Below, in pieces: positions 1 through 7,328 of a stretch of DNA of 23,108 nucleotides. Below the pieces are notes generated by a model. It made no database searches and was not told where the DNA came from. It worked only from the letters and a program-made list of their open reading frames with translations. Made by a program: the position numbers and the translations under genes. Each line of letters opens with the position of its first letter. The stretch's first letter is position 1. Source of the stretch: Burkholderiales bacterium (GTDB taxonomy: Bacteria; Pseudomonadota; Gammaproteobacteria; Burkholderiales; Burkholderiaceae_C); contig CANBSV010000038.1 in the NCBI GenBank assembly GCA_947372225.1, positions 1 to 23,108 on the forward strand, given 5' to 3'.

Positions 1-207
1 GGACCTGCTCGGGTGTTCGTGAGCCTGGGCTACAGCGGCTGGGCGGCCGGTCAGCTTGAAGACGAGATGAGCCGCAACAGCTGGATCAATGTCGAAGCTC
101 AGCCCGAGATCATCTTCAGCACGCCGATCGATCAGCGCTACGACAAGGCGCTTTCGTTGCTGGGCATCGACCCGGTCATGCTCAGTACCGACACCGGGCA
201 TGCCTGA
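1..207 (+). CDS. YqgE/AlgH family (UPF0301, DUF179) protein, 3' part only
   Basis: The reading frame is open from the first base and ends with TGA at 205-207, so only the last 68 residues are visible and the start lies outside the window. The segment FVSLGYSGWAAGQLEDE resembles the conserved C-terminal LGYAGWGPGQLExE block of the YqgE/AlgH family, and the following ...NSWINVEA...IIFSTPIDQRYDKAL.LLGID also fits that family. Its molecular function is not established. YqgE is commonly encoded directly upstream of ruvX (yqgF) in proteobacteria, as here, and the two genes overlap by 8 bp, which suggests translational coupling. The family call is firm for such a short piece; a biochemical role cannot be given. 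Confidence 0.88.
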   Translation, partial: GPARVFVSLGYSGWAAGQLEDEMSRNSWINVEAQPEIIFSTPIDQRYDKALSLLGIDPVMLSTDTGHA

Positions 208-640
208 GTCCGGCCTGCAACCCGCCGGCGTGCCGGCCGCTCAGCCGAGGCTGCGCGATCAAACCTTTCTGGCCTTCGACTTCGGCACCAAGCGCCTGGG
301 CGTGGCAAGCGGCAACACGGTGACGGGAACGTCGCAGCCCTTGCGCACCATCGCCAGCACTGGCGACGCTCGCTTCGCCGCGATCGCCCGTCTGGTCGAC
401 GAGTGGCAACCCGACGCGCTGGTGGTGGGCGTACCGGTCCACCCCGACGGGGCTGCACACGAGAACACCGCGCTGGCGCTGCGCTTTGCCCGCCAGTTGC
501 GCGCGCGCCATCGGCTCGAGGTGCACGAGGTCGACGAGCGCTACACGACCACCGAGGCGCACAGTCTGGGCGCAGGTGACTTGGATGCGGCTTCGGCCGC
601 CTTGATCCTGGAACAACATTTGCGAAGCCTTGTCCCATGA
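200..640 (+). CDS. ruvX: RuvX/YqgF family putative pre-16S rRNA nuclease
   Basis: A 146-residue protein of the YqgF/RuvX family, an RNase H-like fold implicated in trimming the 5' end of pre-16S rRNA and earlier proposed as a Holliday-junction resolvase. Visible motifs are FDFGTKRLGVA (residues 26-36, with acidic residue D27), VVGVPVHPDG (75-84), VDERYTTTEA (111-120, supplying the family's E) and DAASAALILEQHL (129-141, with D129). These match the usual acidic active-site positions. The ATG at 200 was chosen because the catalytic domain begins about 20 residues later and no closer start is evident; the extra N-terminal residues are rich in Pro and Ala and may be a lineage extension. The start overlaps the yqgE stop by 8 bp and the end overlaps pyrR by ATGA. 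Confidence 0.93.
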   Translation: MPESGLQPAGVPAAQPRLRDQTFLAFDFGTKRLGVASGNTVTGTSQPLRTIASTGDARFAAIARLVDEWQPDALVVGVPVHPDGAAHENTALALRFARQLRARHRLEVHEVDERYTTTEAHSLGAGDLDAASAALILEQHLRSLVP

Positions 641-1143
641 GCGCATTGCAACTTGACGCTGAAGCCCTGTTCGAAGACCTGCTCGGTCATTTGCGCAGCC
701 TTTTGCGGCCCAACACGGTGCTGGTGGGCATCTGGTCGGGCGGCGCCTGGCTGGCCGAACGGTTGCAGAAAGAGCTGCCGCTGGCGGGCGAGCACGGCGT
801 GATCTCGAGCGCGCTGCACCGTGACGACTTCGGGTCGCGCGGTTTGACCGCCGGCGCCGATCACACGCGGCTGCCATTCGAGATCGAAGGCAGGCACATC
901 CTGCTGATCGATGATGTTCTGTTCACCGGCCGCACCACCCGCGCGGTGATCAACGAGTTGTTTGATTTTGGCCGGCCGGCCAGCGTCACGCTGGCGGTGC
1001 TGGTGGACCGCGGTGGGCGCGAACTGCCGATCCACCCCGCTTACTCCGCAGCCCGCATTGCCTTGCCGGCGCACCAGAAGCTGTCGTTGGCGCGCGATGA
1101 CGCCGGGCGGTTCAGTTTCGACATCCAGGAGCGTGCTGCTTGA
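637..1143 (+). CDS. pyrR: PyrR: bifunctional pyr regulator / uracil phosphoribosyltransferase family
   Basis: A 168-residue type I phosphoribosyltransferase. The PRPP-binding loop is HILLIDDVLFTGRTTRA (residues 87-103), and SALHRDDFGSRG (58-69) is a PyrR-type segment near the nucleotide and RNA site. In Gram-positive bacteria PyrR binds pyr mRNA and controls attenuation, and it also has uracil phosphoribosyltransferase activity. In proteobacteria the regulatory role is less certain, and I see no obvious anti-terminator or terminator structure before pyrB here. The ATG overlaps the ruvX stop in ATGA (637-640), and its own stop overlaps the TTG start of pyrB, so translation is probably coupled through ruvX-pyrR-pyrB. 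The family is certain; the regulatory function is inferred from family and context. Confidence 0.93.
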   Translation: MSALQLDAEALFEDLLGHLRSLLRPNTVLVGIWSGGAWLAERLQKELPLAGEHGVISSALHRDDFGSRGLTAGADHTRLPFEIEGRHILLIDDVLFTGRTTRAVINELFDFGRPASVTLAVLVDRGGRELPIHPAYSAARIALPAHQKLSLARDDAGRFSFDIQERAA

Positions 1144-2102
1144 ACTACCGCAACAACCCGCAGCTCAACAAGCACGGTGAACTCGTGCACCTGCTGTCGA
1201 TTGAAGGGCTGCCGCGTGCGTTGATCCATCAGATCCTCGACACCGCTGGCACCTTTCTCAGCGTCAACGACCGCGAGGTCAAGAAAGTGCCATTGCTGCG
1301 CGGCAAGAGCGTGTTCAATCTGTTCTTCGAGAACAGTACCCGCACTCGCACCACCTTCGAGATCGCGGCCAAGCGGCTGAGCGCCGATGTGATCAACCTC
1401 GACATCGCACGCTCGAGCGCGGCCAAAGGCGAGAGCTTGCTCGACACCATCGCCAACCTGAGTGCGATGCACGCCGACATGTTCGTCGTGCGCCACAGCG
1501 AAAGCGGTGCGCCATACCTGATCGCGCAGCACTGCGCGCCGCATGTCCATGTGGTGAACGCCGGCGACGGGCGTCATGCGCACCCCACTCAGGGGCTGCT
1601 CGACATGTACACGATCCGCCACTACAAGAAGGACTTCACCAACCTCACGGTGGCGATCGTCGGTGACATCGTGCACTCGCGGGTGGCGCGCTCCGACATC
1701 CATGCGCTGACCACGCTCGGGGTGCCTGAGGTGCGAGCGGTCGGTCCGAAAACCCTGGTGCCCGGCGACCTGCGCGAAATGGGCGTGCGCGTGTGCCATG
1801 ACATGGCCGAAGGCATCCGCGGCGCCGACGTGATCATCATGTTGCGGCTGCAAAACGAACGCATGAGCGGCGCGATGCTGCCCAGCGCCGGCGAGTTCTT
1901 CAAGAACTACGGGTTGACGCCAGACAAGCTGGCGCTGGCCAAATCCGACGCGATCGTCATGCACCCCGGGCCGATCAACCGCGGCGTCGAGATCGACTCC
2001 AGCGTGGCCGATGGCCTGCAAAGCGTCATCCTCCCGCAGGTCACATTCGGCATCGCGGTGCGCATGGCGGTGATGTCCATGATCGCCGGCAACTCGGCCT
2101 GA
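1140..2102 (+). CDS. pyrB: Aspartate carbamoyltransferase catalytic subunit
   Basis: A 320-residue aspartate transcarbamoylase, which condenses carbamoyl phosphate and aspartate to N-carbamoyl-aspartate in the cytoplasm, the first committed step of pyrimidine synthesis. Carbamoyl-phosphate motif FENSTRTRTTFE spans residues 63-74, SSAAKGES (92-99) carries the catalytic-loop Ser and Lys, HPTQ lies at 148-151 and HPGPINRG at 275-282. The N-terminus is about 13 residues longer than in E. coli PyrB when aligned at STRTR. The start is a TTG sharing TTGA with the pyrR stop; the second residue onward (NYRNNPQLNKHGELVHLLS) reads like family members. No pyrI is seen. The following pyrC' gene suggests a class A-type ATCase/inactive-DHOase complex as known in Pseudomonas, which is an inference here. 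Confidence 0.97.
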   Translation: MNYRNNPQLNKHGELVHLLSIEGLPRALIHQILDTAGTFLSVNDREVKKVPLLRGKSVFNLFFENSTRTRTTFEIAAKRLSADVINLDIARSSAAKGESLLDTIANLSAMHADMFVVRHSESGAPYLIAQHCAPHVHVVNAGDGRHAHPTQGLLDMYTIRHYKKDFTNLTVAIVGDIVHSRVARSDIHALTTLGVPEVRAVGPKTLVPGDLREMGVRVCHDMAEGIRGADVIIMLRLQNERMSGAMLPSAGEFFKNYGLTPDKLALAKSDAIVMHPGPINRGVEIDSSVADGLQSVILPQVTFGIAVRMAVMSMIAGNSA

Positions 2103-2121
2103 CAGTGCGGCCCAACCACTC

Positions 2122-3417
2122 ATGAAACTCCTCATTCAAAACGGTCGCGTGGTGGATCCGGCAACGGGGCGTGACGAGCTCGCCGATGTGGCGATTGCCG
2201 CCGGGCGCATCGTCGCGATCGGTCGCGTCAACCCCGAGTTCAGCCCTGCGCGCACGATCGACGCGAAAGGCCTGGTGGTGGCGCCAGGGCTTGTCGATCT
2301 GGCCGTGCGTCTTCGCGAGCCGGGGCATGAACACGAAGGCATGCTGGAGTCCGAAATGGCTGCGGCGGTGGCTGGTGGTGTGACCAGCCTGGTGTGTCTT
2401 CCCGACACCGACCCGCCACTTGACGAGCCGGGCCTGGTCGAGATGCTCAAGTTCCGCGCGCGCAACCTGAACCACTCGCACCTGTATCCGCTCGGGGCAC
2501 TCACGCGCGGTTTGGCGGGCGAGGTCCTGACCGAGATGGCCGAACTCACCGAGGCGGGCTGTGTCGGTTTCTCGCACGCCGAGGTGGCCTTGAAGGACAC
2601 GTTGGTGCTGCACCGAGCCCTGCAATACGCGTCGACCTTCGGCTACACCACGTGGCTGCGAGCGCAGGACGGCTACCTGGGCGGCGGCGTGGCGGCCAAG
2701 GGCGCGCTGGCCACGCGCATGGGCCTGAGCGGTGTGCCGGTGATCGCTGAAACCGTTGCCTTGGGCACGCTCTTCGAACTCGTGCGCGACACCGGCGCGA
2801 GGGTGCACATCTGCCGGCTCAGCAGTGCTGCGGGTGTCGAACTGGTCCGGCGAGCCAAGGCCGAGGGACTGCCGGTCACCTGTGACATCAGCATCAACCA
2901 CCTGCACTTGACCGACGTCGACATCGGCTACTTCAACGCGGCGATGCGCCTGACGCCTCCGCTGCGGCAGGTGCGTGATCGCGATGCGTTGCGGGCCGGG
3001 TTGTCAGACGGCACCATCGACGCGTTGGTCAGCGACCACACGCCGGTGGATGCCGACGCCAAGACCTTGCCGTTCGCCGAGGCGGAGCCCGGCGCGACCG
3101 GACTCGAACTGCTGCTCGGCATGGCGCTCAAGTGGGGCGCTGAATCGGGCCACGATCTGGCCCGCACGCTAGGCACCATCACCGCGTCACCGGTGCGTGT
3201 GCTCGGCGATGCGCTCGGGTCGCTGGCATCAAGCGCCGGGCGCTTGGTTGAGGGCGGCGTGGCCGATCTGTGCCTCTTTGACCCTGCTGGTTATTGGATG
3301 GTCACGCCGCAATCCTTGAAGAGCCAAGGCAAGAACACGCCGTTTGCCGGACATGAACTGGCCGGACGCGTGAAGTACACCGTGGTCTCGGGGCATGTCG
3401 CGTACGAGGCGCCCTGA
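2122..3417 (+). CDS. pyrC': Dihydroorotase-like protein lacking the metal ligands (PyrC'/PyrX type)
   Basis: A 431-residue member of the dihydroorotase/amidohydrolase superfamily, with an N-terminal composite beta domain, a TIM barrel and a C-terminal beta strand region. The scaffold is intact: VDL.VRLREPG at 58-68, PDT.PP at 95-99, VSDHTP at 303-308. The catalytic metal site is not. The usual DxHxH reads D59-L-A61-V-R63, the FxDDG loop reads GFSHAE (149-154), the HxED loop reads WLRAQD (178-183) and the HIxHxS strand reads HICRLS (229-234, R232). D305 is retained. Such proteins are known in Pseudomonas as non-catalytic partners required for ATCase assembly. Its position 19 bp after pyrB fits that role, with an active pyrC expected elsewhere in the genome. 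The annotation as inactive rests on sequence, not assay. Confidence 0.9.
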   Translation: MKLLIQNGRVVDPATGRDELADVAIAAGRIVAIGRVNPEFSPARTIDAKGLVVAPGLVDLAVRLREPGHEHEGMLESEMAAAVAGGVTSLVCLPDTDPPLDEPGLVEMLKFRARNLNHSHLYPLGALTRGLAGEVLTEMAELTEAGCVGFSHAEVALKDTLVLHRALQYASTFGYTTWLRAQDGYLGGGVAAKGALATRMGLSGVPVIAETVALGTLFELVRDTGARVHICRLSSAAGVELVRRAKAEGLPVTCDISINHLHLTDVDIGYFNAAMRLTPPLRQVRDRDALRAGLSDGTIDALVSDHTPVDADAKTLPFAEAEPGATGLELLLGMALKWGAESGHDLARTLGTITASPVRVLGDALGSLASSAGRLVEGGVADLCLFDPAGYWMVTPQSLKSQGKNTPFAGHELAGRVKYTVVSGHVAYEAP

Positions 3418-3420
3418 ACA

Positions 3421-4182
3421 GTGAAGGCGTTGGCGGGCAAATTGCGGGCGGTGTATCGACTGGTCTGCTTTGCTGGGGTCACCGTGCAGATCTCAGTGGT
3501 TTTCAGCCTGGTGTTTCCCTTCCTCAAGGAAGCGAGCCGGATGCGCTGGGTGGGCTATTTCTCGGGGCGTTTGCTGGCGGCGTTGGGCCTGGTGGTTCAA
3601 GCGCGCGGCAGCATGGGTATGGGCTCGACGTTGTTGGTGGCCAACCATGTCTCATGGCTCGACATTCTGGCCATCAACGCGGCCCGGCCTGTGCGTTTCG
3701 TGTCCAAGGCCGATGTGCGCCATTGGCCGCTTGTCGGCTGGATCGTCGCCTGCGGGGGTACGCTGTTCATCGAGCGGGAGCGTCGCAGTGATGCGATGCG
3801 GGTGGTGCATCAGGTGGCCGCAGCCTTGCAGACGGGCTCGCAGATAGCGATCTTTCCCGAAGGCACCACAAGTGACGGGCGAGGCGTGCTGCCGTTTCAC
3901 GCCAGCCTGCTGCAGTCGGCGGTGGCCACCAGCGTGGACGTCCAGCCGATCTTGATGCGCTATTCCGATCGGACGTCGCCCATCAGTGATGCGGCCAATT
4001 ACGTGGGCGACACCTCTTTGGCGCAGTCGATGTGGTTGATCGCGAATGCCAGCGGGCTGACAGTGCACGTGAGCTTCTTGCCCGTGACTGTCGGGCCACA
4101 CCCGGATCGGCGGATGCTGGCCGATCAACTGAGGTCCACCATCGAAACCGAACTTGGTGCCGCTCAGTCAGGACTGCACTGA
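3421..4182 (+). CDS. plsC: 1-acyl-sn-glycerol-3-phosphate acyltransferase (PlsC/LPLAT family)
   Basis: A 253-residue membrane-associated acyltransferase. The catalytic HX4D motif is NHVSWLD (residues 75-81), and the glycerol-phosphate-binding motif is FPEGTTSDG (145-153). A hydrophobic segment at about 15-35 should anchor it to the inner membrane. The expected reaction is acylation of lysophosphatidic acid to phosphatidic acid. A relative acting on another lysolipid, such as an ornithine-lipid acyltransferase (OlsA), cannot be excluded from sequence alone. The start is GTG at 3421, 3 bp after the pyrC' stop; no better in-frame start precedes the hydrophobic segment. It is last in the plus-strand operon and converges on gpmA with a 15-bp gap that has no obvious terminator. 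Confidence 0.88.
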   Translation: MKALAGKLRAVYRLVCFAGVTVQISVVFSLVFPFLKEASRMRWVGYFSGRLLAALGLVVQARGSMGMGSTLLVANHVSWLDILAINAARPVRFVSKADVRHWPLVGWIVACGGTLFIERERRSDAMRVVHQVAAALQTGSQIAIFPEGTTSDGRGVLPFHASLLQSAVATSVDVQPILMRYSDRTSPISDAANYVGDTSLAQSMWLIANASGLTVHVSFLPVTVGPHPDRRMLADQLRSTIETELGAAQSGLH

Positions 4183-4197
4183 TCGGCGAGAAGTCGA

Positions 4198-4890
4198 TCA
4201 GGTTTCCAGAAAGCGCCGGCTGACCGGCTTGAGATCGTCGTCGAGTTCATAGACCACCGGAACACCGTTCGGGATTTCCAGACCCACGATGTCGCCGTCC
4301 GAGATACCGTCCAGATGCTTGATCAAAGCGCGGATGCTGTTGCCGTGTGCCACGACGATCACCCGTTGGCCTGACCGGACGGCTGGCGCGATGGTGTCGG
4401 TCCAGAAGGGCAAGACCCGCGCCACGGTGTCTTTCAGGCATTCGGTGAGAGGCACCTCGCCGGGCTGAAGTCCAGCGTAGCGAACGTCGTTGCTCTCGCA
4501 CCTCGGATCGCCCGGTTCAAGCGCGGGCGGCTGAGTGTCGTAACTGCGACGCCACTGCAGTACTTGCGCATCGCCGTAGCGCTCTGCCGTGTCGGCCTTG
4601 TTCAAGCCTTCAAGTGCACCGTAATGCCGCTCATTGAGACGCCAGGAGTGGACCACCGGCAACCAGGTTCGTTCGAGTTGATCCAGGGTGTGCCACAACG
4701 TCCAGACAGCGCGCTTGAGTACCGAGGTGTAGGCGATGTCGAATTCGAAACCGTCAGCCTTGAGCCGGCGACCGGCTTCTTGTGCTTGAGCGATGCCCAG
4801 CGGCGTCAGATCGACATCCACCCAGCCGGTGAAGCGGTTTTCGAGGTTCCACGTCGATTGACCGTGGCGGATCAGTACGAGTTGATGCAT
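4198..4890 (-). CDS. gpmA: 2,3-bisphosphoglycerate-dependent phosphoglycerate mutase
   Basis: A 230-residue cofactor-dependent phosphoglycerate mutase, which interconverts 3- and 2-phosphoglycerate in glycolysis and gluconeogenesis. The histidine phosphatase signature LIRHGQSTWN spans residues 6-15 and contains the phospho-accepting H9. R60, E87 (in RLNERHYG), and the second catalytic histidine H182 in AHGNSIRAL are all present. Length is close to the usual 230-250. It is transcribed away from the rhodanese-grxC-secB-gpsA cluster and converges on plsC. The start ATG (4890-4888) is followed directly by HQLVLIRHG, the standard N-terminus. The 5' region towards 4951 is shared with the divergent cluster. 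Confidence 0.97.
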   Translation of the reverse strand: MHQLVLIRHGQSTWNLENRFTGWVDVDLTPLGIAQAQEAGRRLKADGFEFDIAYTSVLKRAVWTLWHTLDQLERTWLPVVHSWRLNERHYGALEGLNKADTAERYGDAQVLQWRRSYDTQPPALEPGDPRCESNDVRYAGLQPGEVPLTECLKDTVARVLPFWTDTIAPAVRSGQRVIVVAHGNSIRALIKHLDGISDGDIVGLEIPNGVPVVYELDDDLKPVSRRFLET

Positions 4891-4945
4891 GTTGGCGCAA
4901 GGCTTTTCGGATGGAAGGGAGGGATTCCCGGCCGGGGGCGAATTC

Positions 4946-4951
4946 TATAAT
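4946..4951 (+). promoter_or_regulatory. Consensus -10 hexamer for the rhodanese-grxC-secB-gpsA cluster
   Basis: The sequence is a perfect TATAAT in the gpmA/rhodanese divergent gap. No convincing -35 hexamer is visible 16-18 bp upstream, where the sequence is G/C-rich, so the promoter may need an activator or be weak. A transcript would begin near 4958. That would place it downstream of the TTG codon at 4951 and supports the GTG at 4993 as translation start of the rhodanese gene. Confidence 0.5.
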
Positions 4952-4992
4952 TGGGCTCTTTGCAAAACACGCTAGCAACCTCGGGCCCGCTT

Positions 4993-5403
4993 GTGACCTT
5001 CCTGATTGAAAACTGGTTTTTGTTCGTTGCCGCTGCGGTCTCGGGTGCCATGCTCTTTGTTCCGATGTTGTCTCGACGCGCTGGTGCTGCGGGAGTCGGC
5101 ACCGCGGAGGCGGTCCAACTGATCAACCGTGAAAAGGGCGTGTTGATCGATGTGAGCGAGCCCGCCGAATACGCTGCGGGGCATGCCGGCGGCTCTAAAA
5201 ACATCCCCTTCGGCAGCTTGGAAGCGTCGAACGATTTGCCCAGGAACAAGACTTTGCCCCTGTTGCTGATGTGCCCGACAGGCGCTCGTGCTCAACGCGC
5301 GGTGGGCATCCTGGGCAAGCGCGGCTATGAACGGGTTCATTCCGTGACAGGCGGCCTTGCCGCTTGGCGAGAGGCCAATCTGCCCGTGGAACGCGCTGTT
5401 TGA
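4993..5403 (+). CDS. yibN: Membrane-anchored rhodanese-like protein (YibN type)
   Basis: A 136-residue protein with one N-terminal transmembrane helix (about residues 4-25) followed by a single rhodanese domain. The active-site loop is LLMCPTGARAQRA, with the candidate catalytic Cys in CPTGAR, and LIDVSEPAEYAAGHAGGSKNIPFG is the conserved early rhodanese segment with minor differences from consensus. Rhodaneses carry persulfide sulfur on this Cys; the real substrate is unknown. The chosen GTG start gives VTFLIENWFLF, which matches the usual short cytoplasmic lead of this family. A TTG at 4951 is also in frame but overlaps the TATAAT box. The gene order rhodanese-grxC-secB-gpsA is the same as yibN-grxC-secB-gpsA in E. 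coli, so the symbol is assigned by synteny and architecture. Confidence 0.85.
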   Translation: MTFLIENWFLFVAAAVSGAMLFVPMLSRRAGAAGVGTAEAVQLINREKGVLIDVSEPAEYAAGHAGGSKNIPFGSLEASNDLPRNKTLPLLLMCPTGARAQRAVGILGKRGYERVHSVTGGLAAWREANLPVERAV

Positions 5404-5423
5404 TTCCCCGGCGCGCATCGCTC

Positions 5424-5708
5424 ATGTCTGCACAAGCTCATTCCAATCAGGCGGTCGTCAGGATGTACACGACCCAAGTCTGTCCCTATTGCCTCAGAGC
5501 CAAGGCGCTGCTGAAGGCTCGGGGAGTAGAGGCCATCGACGAAATCCGCATCGATCTCGACCCGGCGGCCCGAGTGGCGATGGTCGAGTTGACCGGTCGG
5601 CGTACCGTGCCGCAAATCTTCATCGGCGACACCTACGTTGGCGGCTGTGATGATCTCGTTGCGTTGGACCAGCGCGGTGCATTGATGTCATTGCTGGCCG
5701 CTGGCTGA
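5424..5708 (+). CDS. grxC: Glutaredoxin 3 family dithiol glutaredoxin
   Basis: A 94-residue glutaredoxin, which reduces disulfides and glutathione mixed disulfides with glutathione in the cytoplasm. The redox site is CPYC (in TTQVCPYCLRAK), TVPQIFIG carries the cis-proline, and GGCDD is the glutathione-contact loop. The ATG at 5424 is 20 bp after the rhodanese stop. An alternative ATG at 5463 would start at MYTTQVCPYC and remove a 13-residue lead that has no counterpart in E. coli GrxC, so the N-terminus is uncertain. The gene lies between the rhodanese and secB in a likely operon. Confidence 0.93.
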   Translation: MSAQAHSNQAVVRMYTTQVCPYCLRAKALLKARGVEAIDEIRIDLDPAARVAMVELTGRRTVPQIFIGDTYVGGCDDLVALDQRGALMSLLAAG

Positions 5709-5823
5709 GAAGCCGCACGGGCCGACTGCCCGGGCCACGAACTCCCGGTGGCTCCCGGCCTCCATAATTCGCACTCGCGTCCAGTAGCGCGGCGCACTCC
5801 CAGAACCCACCAAGAGACATCCC

Positions 5824-6291
5824 ATGGCAGACGACAACCAAGCCCCCGTGTTCCTGATCCAGCGTATCTACCTCAAGGATCTGTCAATGGAGCAGCCCAA
5901 TTCCCCGAGTCTCTTGCTCGATATGACGCCCCCCGCAGTTGATATCAACTTGGGCGTTGGCGCCCAGACGATCGCCGAGAACACCTACGAGGTGGCCCTC
6001 ACCGCGACGGTCACAGCGAAGATCGGCGACAAGGTTCTGTTTTTGGTCGAGGCCAAGCAAGCGGGCATCTTCGAGATCAAGAACATTCCCAAGGACCAGA
6101 TGCAGCCCGTGGTCAGCATCGTTTGCCCAGGCATCGTCTACCCGTACCTGCGTGCCATCGTGTCTGACGTGTGCACGCGTGGCGGCTTCCCGCCCGTGGT
6201 GCTCGCCGAGGTCAACTTCCAGGCCATGTACGAGGCGCAGCGGGCACAGGCCGCGGCCAATGAGCCGGCTGCCGGGACGATGGTCAACTGA
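5824..6291 (+). CDS. secB: Protein-export chaperone SecB
   Basis: A 155-residue SecB. The cytoplasmic tetrameric chaperone holds precursor proteins unfolded and hands them to SecA at the Sec translocon. Family blocks are FLIQRIYLKDLSMEQPNSP (residues 10-28), NTYEVALTATVTA, FLVEAKQAGIF and CPGIVYPYLRAIVSDVCTRGGFPPVVL, close to the consensus along the entire length. The C-terminal tail is Ala-rich. A purine-rich AAGAGA at 5812-5817 is a plausible ribosome binding site for the ATG at 5824. The 115-bp gap upstream contains a CATAAT (5763-5768) that could be a -10 box for a secB promoter, but no clear -35 accompanies it. Confidence 0.97.
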   Translation: MADDNQAPVFLIQRIYLKDLSMEQPNSPSLLLDMTPPAVDINLGVGAQTIAENTYEVALTATVTAKIGDKVLFLVEAKQAGIFEIKNIPKDQMQPVVSIVCPGIVYPYLRAIVSDVCTRGGFPPVVLAEVNFQAMYEAQRAQAAANEPAAGTMVN

Positions 6292-6325
6292 TCGGCCCCG
6301 ACTACGTCGGCCGTCCGGACGTCGC

Positions 6326-7321
6326 GTGTCTGGCAATCTGACGGTATTGGGCGCTGGAGCCTGGGGTACGGCGCTCGCCTTGAGTGCGTGTCGCAGGGGC
6401 TCGGTGCTTTTGTGGGGCCGCGACGAGGCTCAGGTGGCGGCGATGCGGGCGCATCGCGTCAACACCCGTTACCTGCCTTCCGTCGAGTTGCTGCCGGAGT
6501 TGGAGATCTCCAGCAACTTCAACGCTGCCGTTGATCACGCGCGAGGCGGCTTGATCGTCGTGGCGACTCCCATGGCTGGGCTCGCCGGAGTTTTGCAGTC
6601 GTTGCCGGCTGCACCGACGGCGACCGGCTTGTTCTGGTTGTGCAAGGGCTTTCAAGACGGTACCGGTGCGCTGGGTCATGAAGTGGCACGGCGGCTATGG
6701 CCAAGCGGGCGAGTTGGCGTTTTGTCGGGGCCCAGTTTCGCTCAGGAAGTGGCTGCTGGAAATCCGACCGCCTTGGTGGCAGCCAGCAGTGATGAGAGTC
6801 TGTGCCGGATCGCCGTTGATCTGCTGCACAGCGAATATTTGCGCATATACACCTCGGACGACCCCATCGGCGTAGAGGTCGGCGGGGCCGTCAAGAATGT
6901 GATGGCGATCGCTACCGGTCTGGCAGATGGGTTGCAACTCGGGTTAAACGCGCGTGCGGCCTTGATCACTCGCGGCTTGGCTGAGATGGTTCGGTTGGGT
7001 GTCGCGCTGGGTGCCAGAACTGAAACCTTCATGGGTCTCAGTGGGTTGGGCGATCTGGTCCTGACGGCCACAGGTGATCTCTCGCGAAACCGAACCGTGG
7101 GGCTGCAGTTGGCACAAGGCAAGCCTTTGCCCCAAATACTGGGCGAATTGGGTCATGTTGCCGAGGGTGTTTTGAGTGCCTCGACGGTTTTGAACCGAGC
7201 CCGGGTTCTGAAGGTCGACATGCCCATCACAGAGGCCGTAGTTGCGGTTCTCGAAGGGCGGACAACGCCGAGGCAGGGCGTGGAATCCCTGATGGGTCGC
7301 GGACCGCGGCCGGAGCGTTGA
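6326..7321 (+). CDS. gpsA: Glycerol-3-phosphate dehydrogenase [NAD(P)+]
   Basis: A 331-residue GpsA, which reduces dihydroxyacetone phosphate to sn-glycerol-3-phosphate for phospholipid synthesis. The dinucleotide-binding motif is VLGAGAWGTALA (residues 7-18), WLCKGF contains substrate-binding K107, and GGAVKNVMAIATG contains catalytic K190. GLSGLGDLVLT and SRNRTVG (253-259) are family motifs. The frame stays open far upstream inside secB, so the start must be chosen by homology. GTG at 6326 places the Rossmann strand four residues in, as in other GpsA proteins, and lies 34 bp after secB. The stop is only 7 bp from the stop of the convergent trmL, leaving no room for a conventional terminator. 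Confidence 0.96.
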   Translation: MSGNLTVLGAGAWGTALALSACRRGSVLLWGRDEAQVAAMRAHRVNTRYLPSVELLPELEISSNFNAAVDHARGGLIVVATPMAGLAGVLQSLPAAPTATGLFWLCKGFQDGTGALGHEVARRLWPSGRVGVLSGPSFAQEVAAGNPTALVAASSDESLCRIAVDLLHSEYLRIYTSDDPIGVEVGGAVKNVMAIATGLADGLQLGLNARAALITRGLAEMVRLGVALGARTETFMGLSGLGDLVLTATGDLSRNRTVGLQLAQGKPLPQILGELGHVAEGVLSASTVLNRARVLKVDMPITEAVVAVLEGRTTPRQGVESLMGRGPRPER

Positions 7322-7328
7322 GTCGACC

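Noticed and set aside
182..877. Long minus-strand open frames opposite ruvX and pyrR
   Set aside because: Arg/Ala/Pro-rich shadows of GC-rich coding DNA with no family motif; the plus-strand proteins are clear.
1041..2907. Two long minus-strand open frames opposite pyrB and pyrC'
   Set aside because: His/Asp/Val-rich antisense translations without recognisable domains, overlapping well-supported genes.
5709..5823. Possible secB promoter with CATAAT at 5763-5768
   Set aside because: No matching -35 hexamer in the surrounding GC-rich sequence; kept only as a remark in the secB entry.
5939..6325. Upstream part of the gpsA frame overlapping secB
   Set aside because: The Arg/Ser-rich translation is an off-frame reading of secB; the Rossmann fold begins just after GTG 6326.
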